31,361 bases of DNA from JBEEMU01 sp043778315 (GCA_043778315.1 JAYWGJ010000178.1:1-31361); one strand, 5' to 3'; positions 1 to 7,858 are shown, counted from the first letter of the stretch. Numbers and translations: made by a program. Notes: generated by a model from the letters alone, not told the origin.

Positions 1-1
1 T

Positions 2-211
2 ACGCATTTAAACAGTAAATATGTGGCAGAGCTAAAACTATGGCGCGGCGCGAAAGCGCACGAAAAAGGACTCGTCCAACTTGCCGATTACTTAGACCGC
101 CAAAACTTAGACGAAGGCTATTTGCTCATTTTTGACCATTCGGAAGTTAAAGAATGGCAGTCGGAAGAGATAGCAGTCAATGGTAAAGCGACTTTCGCCG
201 TGTGGGTGTAG
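2..211 (+). CDS. C-terminal end of an AAA-ATPase-like / PD-(D/E)XK nuclease-domain protein (5' end outside window)
   Basis: The frame is open from the first bases, so the true start lies upstream of the window and only about 69 codons are visible. The visible part contains YVAELKLWRG, an E-L-K core typical of a PD-(D/E)XK nuclease fold, then QLADYLDRQ and the ending GKATFAVWV. This pattern matches the C-terminus of the large Bacteroidota family of ATP-binding proteins with an N-terminal AAA-ATPase-like domain and a C-terminal nuclease-like domain; their cellular role is not established. A GTG at 23 could serve as a start, but the good family match upstream of it argues for a longer protein. 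A strong terminator follows 15 bp after the stop. Confidence 0.6.
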   Translation, partial: THLNSKYVAELKLWRGAKAHEKGLVQLADYLDRQNLDEGYLLIFDHSEVKEWQSEEIAVNGKATFAVWV

Positions 212-225
212 TAAAATCAGTACAC

Positions 226-270
226 AAAACCTTACAAAACGCCGATTTGGTAGTTTTGTAAGGTTTTTTT
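226..270 (+). terminator. Rho-independent terminator
   Basis: A perfect 15-bp stem pairs bases 226-240 with 253-267 around a 12-nt loop, and a run of T follows. It lies just after the stop at 211 and separates this gene from lptB. Confidence 0.85.
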
Positions 271-335
271 ATTATTGAAAAAATAGACGCTTTCCTAAGC
301 AAAGGATAAAAAATAATCTTTTCAAAAAAATATTG

Positions 336-343
336 TACTTTTG
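336..343 (+). promoter_or_regulatory. -7 box for lptB
   Basis: TACTTTTG fits the Bacteroidota -7 consensus TAnnTTTG. Transcription would begin near 350, downstream of the in-frame ATG at 333, so the ATG at 390 is the better start for lptB. No clear -33 element is seen. Confidence 0.45.
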
Positions 344-389
344 TAATCCGAATTTCCACCCCAAAAAATCATTCAAAAAAACAAACAAA

Positions 390-1148
390 ATGAAGCTACG
401 CGCAGATAATTTAGTCCGTAAATACGGCGCACGAACGGTCGTGAAGGGCGTATCTATCGAGGTCAATCAAGGCGAAATAGTGGGTTTGCTCGGACCGAAC
501 GGCGCGGGCAAAACCACGACTTTTTATATGACGGTCGGGTTTATCAAGCCTACGGTCGGCAAAGTTTTTTTGGAAGACCAAGAAATCACGACGCTCCCGA
601 TGTACAAACGGGCGCAAATGGGCATCGGCTACCTGCCGCAAGAAGCCTCTATTTTCAGAAAACTGAGCGTAGAAGACAATATAAAAGCGGTTTTGGAGAT
701 GACGACGCTCTCCAAAGCGGCGCAGCGCGACAAATTGGAGAGTCTGATTGGCGAGTTTCGGCTGCAAAAAGTACGCAAAAGCAACGGCGACACGTTGAGC
801 GGCGGCGAACGCCGCCGCACCGAAATAGCGCGAGCCTTAGCCGTCGACCCTAAGTTTATACTCCTCGACGAGCCGTTTGCGGGCATCGACCCGATTGCCG
901 TCGAAGATATTCAGTACATCGTGGCGAAGCTAAAAACCAAAAATATCGGTATCCTGATTACCGACCACAACGTGCAGGAAACGCTGAATATCACCGACCG
1001 CGCCTACCTCATGTTTGAGGGCGACATACTAAAAGCAGGCACTGCCGAAGAACTCGCCGCCGACGAAATGGTGCGTAAAGTCTATCTCGGCAGAAACTTC
1101 GAGCTGCGCCGAAAAGATTTGACGTGGACGGAAGAAGATGCGGAATAG
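390..1148 (+). CDS. lptB: LPS export ABC transporter ATP-binding protein LptB
   Basis: Cytoplasmic ATPase of the LptB2FG complex, which extracts lipopolysaccharide from the inner membrane and drives it along the Lpt bridge. The 252-aa protein has Walker A GPNGAGKT at 35-42, signature LSGGE at 136-140, Walker B ILLDEP with D160/E161, and switch His193 in ITDHN. FAGIDP after Walker B and GIGYLPQEASIFRKL in the Q-loop region are characteristic of LptB rather than other ABC ATPases, and the length is normal for the family. The frame extends to an ATG at 333, but that would add 19 low-complexity residues overlapping the probable promoter, so 390 is chosen. The TerC gene follows after 57 bp and may be cotranscribed. 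Confidence 0.93.
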   Translation: MKLRADNLVRKYGARTVVKGVSIEVNQGEIVGLLGPNGAGKTTTFYMTVGFIKPTVGKVFLEDQEITTLPMYKRAQMGIGYLPQEASIFRKLSVEDNIKAVLEMTTLSKAAQRDKLESLIGEFRLQKVRKSNGDTLSGGERRRTEIARALAVDPKFILLDEPFAGIDPIAVEDIQYIVAKLKTKNIGILITDHNVQETLNITDRAYLMFEGDILKAGTAEELAADEMVRKVYLGRNFELRRKDLTWTEEDAE

Positions 1149-1205
1149 GATTTCCTTAGCAATAAAAATGGCGCGAAAATATTATAAATCATCAAAAAAA
1201 TAAAT

Positions 1206-1898
1206 ATGACTGATGCAATCATTCCTTTGCTCTCTTTAATCGCACTTGAAGTGATACTCGGGATTGACAATATTATTTTCATCTCTATTTTGGCAGACAA
1301 ACTGCCCGAAAACCAACGTAACAAACTTCGTTATTGGGGTATCGGTTTGGCTATGGTGATGAGGCTGATTCTGTTGGCTTTTATTTCGTGGATACTCAAA
1401 TTAGACCAAACCCTTTTTACGCTGTTGGACACCGACTTTACAGGTAAAGGCTTGATTTTGATTGCAGGCGGTCTGTTTTTGATTTATAAAAGCACCAAAG
1501 AAATCCATCATAAAACCGAAATAGCTAACGATAGCGCGCCGACTATTCCTAAAAACAATACTTTTGCAAAATTACTTTCCGAGGTTATCATCTTGGATTT
1601 AGTATTTTCTATCGACTCTATCATTACCGCCGTAGGAATGGTGCAACAACTTTGGGTGATGTACACGGCTGTAATCGTAACGGTTTTGATTATGCTCGTT
1701 GCCTCCAAGCCTATAAGTGAGTTGATCAGAAACCACCCTTCTTTCAAAATCCTTGCCCTATGCTTTTTGATGATGATAGGATTATCGCTTATCGCAGAAG
1801 GGTTTCACTTCGAAATACCGAAAGGATACATTTATTTCTCGATGGCATTTGCTTTTTTGGTCGATATAATTCAAATGAAAACGGTAAAACAAAAATAG
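1206..1898 (+). CDS. TerC family integral membrane protein
   Basis: A 230-aa, very hydrophobic protein with about seven predicted membrane segments. The two hallmark acidic helices of TerC are present: GIDNIIFISIL near residues 18-28 and VFSIDSIITAVG near the middle. TerC/Alx/YceF proteins act in metal-ion homeostasis (tellurite resistance context, manganese export, metal loading of exported enzymes); the substrate here cannot be read from sequence. It lies between lptB and a DUF2490/carbonic anhydrase block. A role in supplying metal to exported proteins such as the zinc enzyme downstream is possible but is only inference. Confidence 0.9.
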   Translation: MTDAIIPLLSLIALEVILGIDNIIFISILADKLPENQRNKLRYWGIGLAMVMRLILLAFISWILKLDQTLFTLLDTDFTGKGLILIAGGLFLIYKSTKEIHHKTEIANDSAPTIPKNNTFAKLLSEVIILDLVFSIDSIITAVGMVQQLWVMYTAVIVTVLIMLVASKPISELIRNHPSFKILALCFLMMIGLSLIAEGFHFEIPKGYIYFSMAFAFLVDIIQMKTVKQK

Positions 1899-1992
1899 AA
1901 GGGAACTTTTATTTATAAATATTGGTTCTTAAAAATGTAGTTCAAATTTACTTATTGAAACCAAAACGCCTTCAAAAATAAACAGGTAAAAA

Positions 1993-2718
1993 ATGAAGGT
2001 AACATTATTTATATCGGTTTTAGTTTTTGGTTCGTTAGTCCAAAAATCTTATGCTCAAAATATCGACTTGGGTAGTTGGAACATATTAAATCTAAAATAC
2101 AATATTAGCGATAAATGGAGTGTTTTTGGCGAGGCGCAACTGCGGTCTTTAAAATTCTACAATAATTTTCATTATTACGAATATAAAGGAGGCGGTAATT
2201 ACAAAATCCACAAAAATGCTACACTATCGCTCGGTGCGGGCAGCTATCAAACCTACAAAGAAGGTGGCGATTTCGTCCTGCCCAAAAATAACGACGAGTT
2301 CAGGGTTTGGCCTCAAATAGTCCTCTTTCAAGCCTTAGGCAACCTCAAAATAGAGCAGCGATACCGCGCCGAATTTAGGTTTACGAGCAATGGCTATCGC
2401 AATAGGTTCAGGTACAGATTAGGCGTAGCTTATCCGTTTGGTAGCCAAAGAAATAATTATAAACCGTTTCAGGTAAGTGCGAGTAACGAGTTGTTTTTCA
2501 CCAACAAAGAACCCTATTTTGAACGAAACAGAATGCTGCTTGCCTTTAATTACAAACCCTCCAAGGTAACAACGCTCCAAATCGGTTATTTACACCAATT
2601 CGACTACAAAATAAACGACGAAACAGGGCGAGATTTTTTGCAAATAGGCTACTTTATTGAAATATTTAGCACGCAATCACCAATCACCAATTACAATATT
2701 GACCTTAAAGACAACTAA
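1993..2718 (+). CDS. DUF2490 outer-membrane beta-barrel protein
   Basis: 241 aa with a Sec signal peptide ending in SYAQ (cleavage near residue 21). The rest consists of alternating strands rich in aromatic residues (YYEYKGGGNY, QRYRAEFRF, FRYRLGVAYPFG) and ends in a region of barrel type. The pattern LGSWNILNLKYNISDKW, followed by long amphipathic strands and IEQRYRAEFRF, fits DUF2490, a Bacteroidota/Proteobacteria family of unknown function predicted to sit in the outer membrane. A second, different DUF2490 gene lies two genes downstream, with a carbonic anhydrase in between. The C-terminal extension after IFSTQ is hydrophilic and may not be part of the barrel. Confidence 0.8.
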   Translation: MKVTLFISVLVFGSLVQKSYAQNIDLGSWNILNLKYNISDKWSVFGEAQLRSLKFYNNFHYYEYKGGGNYKIHKNATLSLGAGSYQTYKEGGDFVLPKNNDEFRVWPQIVLFQALGNLKIEQRYRAEFRFTSNGYRNRFRYRLGVAYPFGSQRNNYKPFQVSASNELFFTNKEPYFERNRMLLAFNYKPSKVTTLQIGYLHQFDYKINDETGRDFLQIGYFIEIFSTQSPITNYNIDLKDN

Positions 2719-2815
2719 TAAATACGATAGTACCACAGGTGCAAAATCATTGAAATTAACTATACGGAATAGCCGAAAACCGTTTTACAAAGTAGGCAAA
2801 ACTAAATTTTAACGT

Positions 2816-3571
2816 ATGAATAAAGCAGTAGTAAAAGCATTTTCGTTGTTAGGTTTAACCTCCATTATGCTTGCTTGCAACCCAGCGACAAAGGCTGATG
2901 AAAAAAAGGAGGTTGCCAATGCCGCAACGCCAACGCAAGTCGTAACTCACGTTATGACAAAAGAAGAGCAGGCGAAACTCACGCCCGACGACGTGTTGCA
3001 GCAGTTTAAAGACGGCAACAAGCGGTTTCAAAGCGGCGCAACTACCGTAAGAGACCACAGCGCGCAAGCGCGCAAATCTGCTCCTGGGCAGTTTCCAAAA
3101 GCGGTTGTATTGAGTTGCCTCGACAGCCGAGTACCCGTCGAAGATGTTTTTGACCAAGGCTTAGGCGACATTTTTGTAGGCAGAGTAGCGGGCAACTTTG
3201 TAAACGAAGACCTTTTAGGAAGCATGGAGTTTGCTTGCAAAGCCGCAGGCGCAAAATTGGTATTCGTATTAGGTCATCAACATTGTGGCGCGGTAAAAGG
3301 GGCTATCGATGATGTCAAATTAGGCAACATAACAGCTATGCTTGCCAAAATCAAGCCTGCAGTAGCGATGAGCCAAGACTTTAAAGGCGAAAAAACCTCC
3401 AAAAACGATGCGTTTGTCAAGCACGTTTCAGAAAATAATGTGCGCCTTGCCATGAAAAATATCAGAGAAAAAAGTCCTATTTTGAAAGAGATGGAGTCGA
3501 AAGGCGAAATCAAAATCGTTGGCGCATTTTATAACTTGGCTGAGGGCAATCTCGAATTTATAGAAAAATGA
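2816..3571 (+). CDS. Periplasmic lipoprotein beta-carbonic anhydrase
   Basis: Interconverts CO2 and bicarbonate. The 251-aa protein begins with a lipoprotein signal; the lipobox ends in IMLAC with Cys21, so it should be membrane-anchored outside the cytoplasm. The beta-class zinc site is complete: C101 and the D103/R105 dyad in CLDSRVP, and H154 and C157 in GHQHCGA. A ~45-residue linker separates the anchor from the enzyme domain. The stop overlaps the start of the following DUF2490 gene by 4 nt (ATGA), so the two are translationally coupled. An exported beta-CA coupled to predicted outer-membrane barrels suggests a job at the envelope, such as bicarbonate supply or pH control, but no substrate channel function has been shown for DUF2490. 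Confidence 0.93.
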   Translation: MNKAVVKAFSLLGLTSIMLACNPATKADEKKEVANAATPTQVVTHVMTKEEQAKLTPDDVLQQFKDGNKRFQSGATTVRDHSAQARKSAPGQFPKAVVLSCLDSRVPVEDVFDQGLGDIFVGRVAGNFVNEDLLGSMEFACKAAGAKLVFVLGHQHCGAVKGAIDDVKLGNITAMLAKIKPAVAMSQDFKGEKTSKNDAFVKHVSENNVRLAMKNIREKSPILKEMESKGEIKIVGAFYNLAEGNLEFIEK

Positions 3572-4350
3572 TAAAACACCTGATTTTCCTATTTATATTA
3601 TTTTTGGGCATCAACGGACAACCCCTTTATGCTCAAAACAATCGGTTGAACACCAATGCAAACATTGGTTGGTACAACTACTTCGGCACATTTAAAGTGT
3701 CAGAAAAAGTCGGTATTCATACCGAATATCAATGGCGCAGAGATGAGTTTGTTATTAAATGGCAACAAGGGTTGGCAAGGGTTGGGGTCAATTATCAACT
3801 CTCTCCGACCGTCCTATTTAGAGTAGGCTATGCCTTCATCGAAACCTATCCTTACGGCGAACTCCCTATCAATGGCTTTGGTAAAAGTTTTTCGGAGCAT
3901 CGGCTATTTCAAATGGCGCAACTGTCTCATAAAGAAGGCATTGCAGATTTTTCGCATCGCTTTATGTTGGAGCAGCGATTTGTGGGCAGATACACAAGTG
4001 CTGCCCTTACCGAAGAGGACGAGTACCCGTTGCTCAGCCGACTGCGGTATATGATGAGGCTTCAAGTGCCGCTAAAAGGCAGCGAAATGAAGGATAATAC
4101 GCCCTATTTTGCCCTTTATGACGAAATATTTATCGGTTTCGGCAAAAATGTAAATGCTAATATTTTTGACCAAAACCGTATTGGTATTTTATTGGGCTAC
4201 CGATTTAATAAAAATATCAGGGTCGAACTCGGCTATTTAAACCAAACTTTGCAGTTCGGCAGACAAATCGCAGGGCAAAACGTATTTCAGAATAATAATG
4301 GTATTATACTCAATACAAATTTCAATCTCGATTTGACAAAGAAAAAATAA
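3568..4350 (+). CDS. DUF2490 outer-membrane beta-barrel protein, coupled to carbonic anhydrase
   Basis: 260 aa with a signal peptide ending in PLYAQ (cleavage near residue 23), followed by TNANIGWYNYFGTFKV, a typical DUF2490 opening. The remaining sequence alternates polar and aromatic residues as in outer-membrane strands and contains the family-like FSHRFMLEQRFVGRY. The start overlaps the carbonic anhydrase stop by 4 nt, which makes cotranslation very likely. It differs in sequence from the DUF2490 protein at 1993-2718, so the pair is not a recent tandem duplication. Function is unknown; the context suggests it works with the exported carbonic anhydrase. Confidence 0.82.
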   Translation: MIKHLIFLFILFLGINGQPLYAQNNRLNTNANIGWYNYFGTFKVSEKVGIHTEYQWRRDEFVIKWQQGLARVGVNYQLSPTVLFRVGYAFIETYPYGELPINGFGKSFSEHRLFQMAQLSHKEGIADFSHRFMLEQRFVGRYTSAALTEEDEYPLLSRLRYMMRLQVPLKGSEMKDNTPYFALYDEIFIGFGKNVNANIFDQNRIGILLGYRFNKNIRVELGYLNQTLQFGRQIAGQNVFQNNNGIILNTNFNLDLTKKK

Positions 4351-4380
4351 AATTACCGCAAAGTCAAGTATTTATCACAC

Positions 4381-4430
4381 AATTATCGGCTGTTCGGCTA
4401 AAATATAGCTGGGTAGCCGATAATTTTATT
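4381..4430 (+). terminator. Long hairpin at end of the carbonic anhydrase/DUF2490 operon
   Basis: An 11-bp perfect inverted repeat pairs 4381-4391 with 4415-4425. It encloses a shorter second stem (cggcta with tagctg, one wobble) and is followed by TTTATT. It probably terminates the upstream operon, but it lies only 34 nt before the lipid kinase start and could also form a leader structure. Confidence 0.55.
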
Positions 4431-4434
4431 AAAT

Positions 4435-4455
4435 CAACAACAACAACAACAACAA
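4435..4455 (+). repeat. (CAA)7 microsatellite directly upstream of the lipid kinase start
   Basis: Seven perfect CAA units end 3 nt before the ATG at 4459. In bacteria without Shine-Dalgarno-led initiation an unstructured A/C-rich leader may favour ribosome entry. Slippage would change leader length without changing the reading frame of the gene. Confidence 0.9.
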
Positions 4456-4458
4456 CCT

Positions 4459-5403
4459 ATGTGGTGTATAATCCTAAACCCGAACGCGGCTAACGGCGAA
4501 GCCGCGCGGCAGCGTGCAGCCTTAGAGCGGCACTTGCAGGAGCAAAAAATAGCCTACACCATAGCGGCTACAACCGCCAAAAATCACGCGACTGCCTTAG
4601 TGCAGCAAAGCGTAGCGGCAGGACATCGGCGGTTCGTCGCCGTAGGCGGCGACGGGACTATCAACGAAGTTGTGAACGGTATTTGTACGCAAAACATAGC
4701 CGCCGTTAGCGATTTGACCTTAGCGGTAATCCCTATCGGGACAGGAAATGATTGGATAAAAATGCACCGCATTCCGAATAATATTGCCAAAGCTGTGACA
4801 TTACTAAACGACCATAAAACCATAAAACACAGTATTGGCAAAGCAATATATTATGATGATAATGATGATGCTAATAATAAATCGGCGACTCGATACTTTA
4901 TGAATGTGGCGGGTTTGGCTTACGATGCTTTTGTGGTGCAACAAACGCTACACGAAAAAAATCGTTTTTTGCCAAGCAAAATTTTCTATATGTATCTGAT
5001 ATTCAAGTGTTTATTTCAATATACGCCCGAGCGCGTAAAAATAATATTAGATAACGGCGCGACCGTAATAGAAGACGAAGTTTATACTATCAATATAGGT
5101 GTATGCAGTTATAGCGGCGGCGGCTGTTGCTTTGTGCCGCAGGCAAACCCTGCTGCCGATACGCTCGGTGTGACAGTCATTCGCGCCGTTTCTAAACTAA
5201 ATGTGCTGCTAAGTACGCCTTTATTTTACAATAAAAAAATAGGTACGCACCCAAGAGCGAGTTTGCACACCGCCAAAAATATTACCATACAACACGCGGG
5301 CGAATTGCCGACGCGCTTAGAAACCGACGGCGAGTTTTGCGGCTATTCGCAAGTCGATATTTCGCTATATCGCGAACAGTTGAACGTCGTTGTACCCAAA
5401 TAA
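4459..5403 (+). CDS. Diacylglycerol/lipid kinase family protein (DagK/YegS-like)
   Basis: Predicted to phosphorylate diacylglycerol or a related lipid or sphingoid base at the inner membrane. The 314-aa protein has the nucleotide-binding loop GGDGTINEVVNG (GGDGT at 63-67), an N-terminal IILNPNA motif, and IPIGTGNDW, where GTGND is the second conserved kinase loop. The C-terminal lobe contains the family-like LETDGEFCGY near the end. Length is normal for the bacterial family. It stands alone between the carbonic anhydrase operon and the convergent phhA gene, with a strong terminator after the stop. The lipid substrate cannot be read from sequence. Confidence 0.9.
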   Translation: MWCIILNPNAANGEAARQRAALERHLQEQKIAYTIAATTAKNHATALVQQSVAAGHRRFVAVGGDGTINEVVNGICTQNIAAVSDLTLAVIPIGTGNDWIKMHRIPNNIAKAVTLLNDHKTIKHSIGKAIYYDDNDDANNKSATRYFMNVAGLAYDAFVVQQTLHEKNRFLPSKIFYMYLIFKCLFQYTPERVKIILDNGATVIEDEVYTINIGVCSYSGGGCCFVPQANPAADTLGVTVIRAVSKLNVLLSTPLFYNKKIGTHPRASLHTAKNITIQHAGELPTRLETDGEFCGYSQVDISLYREQLNVVVPK

Positions 5404-5412
5404 CGTGCTTAG

Positions 5413-5432
5413 AGACAAGGCACGCCTTGTCT
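5413..5432. other. Short perfect hairpin in the convergent intergenic region
   Basis: A 9-bp stem (5413-5421 with 5424-5432) has a 2-nt centre and sits 10 nt after the lipid kinase stop, in front of the main terminator. It has no T-run of its own and may be a stability or pausing element. Confidence 0.5.
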
Positions 5433-5444
5433 TATCAAGGCAGA

Positions 5445-5478
5445 AAGGCTTATCGACACCGTCGATAAGCCTTTTTTT
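5445..5478 (+). terminator. Rho-independent terminator of the lipid kinase gene
   Basis: A perfect stem of about 12-13 bp (AGGCTTATCGAC paired with GTCGATAAGCCT) encloses a 3-nt loop and is followed by seven T. Confidence 0.9.
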
Positions 5479-5481
5479 ATC

Positions 5482-5516
5482 AAAAACCTATAAGATTTCT
5501 AAAACCTTATAGGTTT
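5482..5516 (-). terminator. Inverted repeat, probable terminator of phhA
   Basis: An 11-bp perfect inverted repeat pairs 5484-5494 with 5506-5516. On the minus strand it lies just after the phhA stop and is followed by TTTTTGAT. Its arm AAACCTATAA shares ten bases with the arm of the REP palindromes near 14.8-15.7 kb; this may be coincidence. Confidence 0.6.
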
Positions 5517-5524
5517 ATAGGTCA

Positions 5525-6283
5525 CTACGACGGTTCTACCACAATTCCCTGCGCCAAAATACTTTCTATCGCCTCGCGTATCACGGGCAGCGCGTTGAAA
5601 AGTTGCTCGTAAGAATCGACCACAAAATATTTGTCTTGAAAACGGTCTTTGATGTACGGCGTATCCAAAATCGTATCGATATCGAACGGAACGTGCGTTG
5701 CTTTTTCGCTCACACTAAATACGCTTTCGCCAGGCGACGACAAGATACCCGCGCCGTAAATTTTGAGTTCGCCGCGCTCTTGTATCAAACCGAACTCAAC
5801 CGTAAACCAGTACATTCGAGCGATAAGCTCTACTGCGGTCGGGTCTTCTATGTGCGCTAACGCAATGTCGCTCAACCCTTTAAGGTAGTTGCAGAAAAAA
5901 TGTTCGCTCAACAGCGGAACGTGACCGAACACGTCGTGAAACATATCGGGTTCCTCGATATAGTCGATTTGACTGAGCTTGCGCAACCAGGTTGTAGCAG
6001 GAAATTCGCGGCGCGCCAAATGCTCAAAAAACGGCTTATTGTCTATTAAACCAGGTACAACGTACACCGTCCAGCCCGTAGTCGGCTCCAGTTCGGCGTT
6101 AATCACCGAAAAACGCGGCACACGGTCGGGTACAAACTGCACTTTTTCGATGCCTTTCAGATACGCATCGGTCGCTATCGCGGGCAAATGCTTCATCTGT
6201 GCAGCGTAAAGCAGCGACCAAACGCGGTGGTCTTCTTCGGTGTAGTTGTCGTATTCTTGTACCATTTTGCTCGTAGCAATCAT
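5525..6283 (-). CDS. phhA: Phenylalanine 4-monooxygenase
   Basis: Hydroxylates phenylalanine to tyrosine with tetrahydropterin and O2. The 252-aa cytoplasmic protein is the compact catalytic domain without a regulatory ACT domain, as usual for bacterial forms. The non-heme iron ligands are visible: H116 and H121 in DMFHDVFGHVP and E163 in YWFTVEFGLI. Other family signatures are WTVYVVPGLI, REFPATTWLR and KIYGAGILSSPGE. The ATG at 6283 is the first in frame; an ATG at codon 7 is an alternative. It is convergent with the lipid kinase and has a -7 box upstream at 6350-6357. No pterin carbinolamine dehydratase gene is seen in the window. Confidence 0.96.
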   Translation of the reverse strand: MIATSKMVQEYDNYTEEDHRVWSLLYAAQMKHLPAIATDAYLKGIEKVQFVPDRVPRFSVINAELEPTTGWTVYVVPGLIDNKPFFEHLARREFPATTWLRKLSQIDYIEEPDMFHDVFGHVPLLSEHFFCNYLKGLSDIALAHIEDPTAVELIARMYWFTVEFGLIQERGELKIYGAGILSSPGESVFSVSEKATHVPFDIDTILDTPYIKDRFQDKYFVVDSYEQLFNALPVIREAIESILAQGIVVEPS

Positions 6284-6349
6284 CGTATATTAATTATTGT
6301 GTGAAGATGAATTGTACTCAATTTACAATTTTTTATTATTATAATATCA

Positions 6350-6357
6350 CAAAATTA
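6350..6357 (-). promoter_or_regulatory. -7 box for phhA
   Basis: Reading the minus strand gives TAATTTTG, matching TAnnTTTG. It lies about 67 nt upstream of the phhA ATG, in AT-rich DNA. No convincing -33 element is seen. Confidence 0.4.
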
Positions 6358-6487
6358 AACCTCTTATTGATATAACCTAATAAAAATAAAATATTTTTTT
6401 GTTTATAAATTAATTATAATATTTAAAATATTGGCTATTAAGTTATTATAAATATAAATAGTATTAATATTGTAAATTTAAACAAAT

Positions 6488-6523
6488 AAAAAGACAATAC
6501 TGATTGCTCAATATTGCCTTTTT
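6488..6523 (-). terminator. Terminator of the DUF3078 gene
   Basis: The stem pairs 6488-6499 with 6512-6523 (AAAAAG/CTTTTT, one A-C mismatch, CAATA/TATTG). On the minus strand it is followed by a T-rich stretch, about 180 nt after the DUF3078 stop. Confidence 0.65.
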
Positions 6524-6544
6524 AGGAAAGAAGAAAAAATAAGT

Positions 6545-6663
6545 AGTGCCAAAATATTGCGAAGGATTTTGTGACAAAACAAGGCAGATTTGACGTGCAA
6601 TGCAGCGCATTGTAAGGATAATCTAACGAAGTTTTGGCGCGAAAGACGAGAAATATTGGTACT
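6545..6663 (-). repeat. 119-nt nested inverted-repeat element / candidate structured RNA in the DUF3078 3' UTR
   Basis: Four nested paired blocks are seen: AGTGCCAA..TATT (6545-6558) with 6652-6663; TTTTGTGACAAAAC (start near 6567) with the segment around 6631-6644, with several G-T wobbles; AGATT (6586-6590) with AATCT (6620-6624); and an apical CAATGC-AGC-GCATTG hairpin (6598-6612). The element lies between the DUF3078 stop and its terminator, so it is probably transcribed on the minus strand. It could be a MITE-like or interspersed repeat, or an RNA stability element; nothing known is recognised. Confidence 0.55.
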
Positions 6664-6701
6664 GGTTATTTTAGACGCTTTTCTTAGCTGAAATTCTTAT
6701 A

Positions 6702-7754
6702 TTAGAAGGTTCTGTCGTAAGTCACAAACAAGCCTTCTACAAACTGCGTGCCTTTTCCCAAACGGTAGCCCACAGGCAAACCTATCGCAGGTGTACCGAG
6801 TCCGCCGCTATCTTTTTTGATGACATCAACATTATCGTCATACCATAAATTGGTGCTTACGGCTACGCCCCAACCCTTGAAAATATTGAATTTGGTGGTT
6901 GTACCCCAATCTACAATGATATTTTGTGGCTTGTAGAGGTAGTTATTAAACAAGTTTAAACTAGTTTGGAAATTGATTTTTTTATCAAAAAACGACTCTT
7001 TGTAGCTTACCGCTAACGATGCACCGAGTTGTGTCGTGATTTTGCCAGGATTTGTGATAGTTCCCGCGTCATCTTTGAACACTCTATTGCCCATTACGCC
7101 CGTTTTTGCGATGTTTTCGTTCATCACGAACAACATACGCAGCGTAGCAGGCGAAAACATCACCGAAAAATTTTCGGTCGGCTTGTAATCAATACCAGGC
7201 GCGAGCGTAAATAGGGCGGGCGAGAAAAAATCGGACGCAATAGGATAAATGCCGCTACCTTCCAAACCCGCTCGCGGCGTGAGTGTGTTGCCCACATAAG
7301 TCGCGCTCAACTGACTGCGAAAAGTGGAAGCTACCGAGTAGTAAAAAGGCGAATTGTCGGCAAGACTGTAGCCAAATTTCGAGCCTAATTGTAGGTTATC
7401 GACTGATTTTGTGAACGGCACATCGCTGAGGCTTACGCCCAAGCTACCGATTTTTTGAATGCCGAATTGCATCACACCAACGTTGTCCCAGCTCATACGC
7501 CCATGATGATAGGTCGCCGAACCCGACAAAATACCGCGAACGCCGATTTGTTCGTTACCTGCGCCTAAGCGCGGATTGATGAGCGCGGTTTGGTCTAAAC
7601 CCAAGCCTAAGCCTGCTTTTTTTGTCCAGCCTTCCTCCAGCTTAGCAAGGTCGCCTTTTTCTTTGAGTTTTTCTTCTTTTGTCGCTTGCGCCAACGCAGA
7701 AGTAGCAACTATTGCAGCCGCTAATGTGAGTGTAGTAATTTTACTGATTTTCAT
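6702..7754 (-). CDS. DUF3078-family outer-membrane protein
   Basis: 350 aa with a clear Sec signal peptide (LTLAAAIVATSALAQ, cleavage near residue 22), then a charged linker (KEEKLKEKGDLAKLEEGW) and a barrel-like body of alternating strands. Features that recall DUF3078 are the WTKKAGLGLGLDQTALINP opening, IGVRGILSGSATY, the central MFSPATLRML and the C-terminal PVGYRLGKG with a terminal Phe (YDRTF), as expected for an outer-membrane barrel. Function of the family is unknown. It is followed by a structured element and a terminator and appears to be a single-gene transcript. Confidence 0.72.
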   Translation of the reverse strand: MKISKITTLTLAAAIVATSALAQATKEEKLKEKGDLAKLEEGWTKKAGLGLGLDQTALINPRLGAGNEQIGVRGILSGSATYHHGRMSWDNVGVMQFGIQKIGSLGVSLSDVPFTKSVDNLQLGSKFGYSLADNSPFYYSVASTFRSQLSATYVGNTLTPRAGLEGSGIYPIASDFFSPALFTLAPGIDYKPTENFSVMFSPATLRMLFVMNENIAKTGVMGNRVFKDDAGTITNPGKITTQLGASLAVSYKESFFDKKINFQTSLNLFNNYLYKPQNIIVDWGTTTKFNIFKGWGVAVSTNLWYDDNVDVIKKDSGGLGTPAIGLPVGYRLGKGTQFVEGLFVTYDRTF

Positions 7755-7858
7755 GAAAATTGGTTTAAATAGATAAATAAATGGTTGATAATTTTGTGAT
7801 AAAATACATTGTTTTGTGACGTGCCTTTTTTTATACTATTTAGACGCAGACATCGCCG

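Larger units (their letters stand above)
6284..6701. other. AT-rich intergenic region between DUF3078 gene and phhA
   Basis: No gene is recognised here. It holds the phhA promoter (6350-6357), the DUF3078 terminator (6488-6523) and a 119-nt inverted-repeat element (6545-6663), each listed separately. Bases ~6340-6480 are extremely AT-rich with no other structure noted. Confidence 0.7.

Noticed and set aside
333..389. Upstream start for lptB
   Set aside because: The extra 19 residues are low-complexity and overlap the probable -7 box at 336-343; family N-termini begin at the ATG at 390.
6284..6480. A small gene in the AT-rich stretch upstream of phhA
   Set aside because: Frames are short and of extreme AT composition; only promoter-like sequence is credible.
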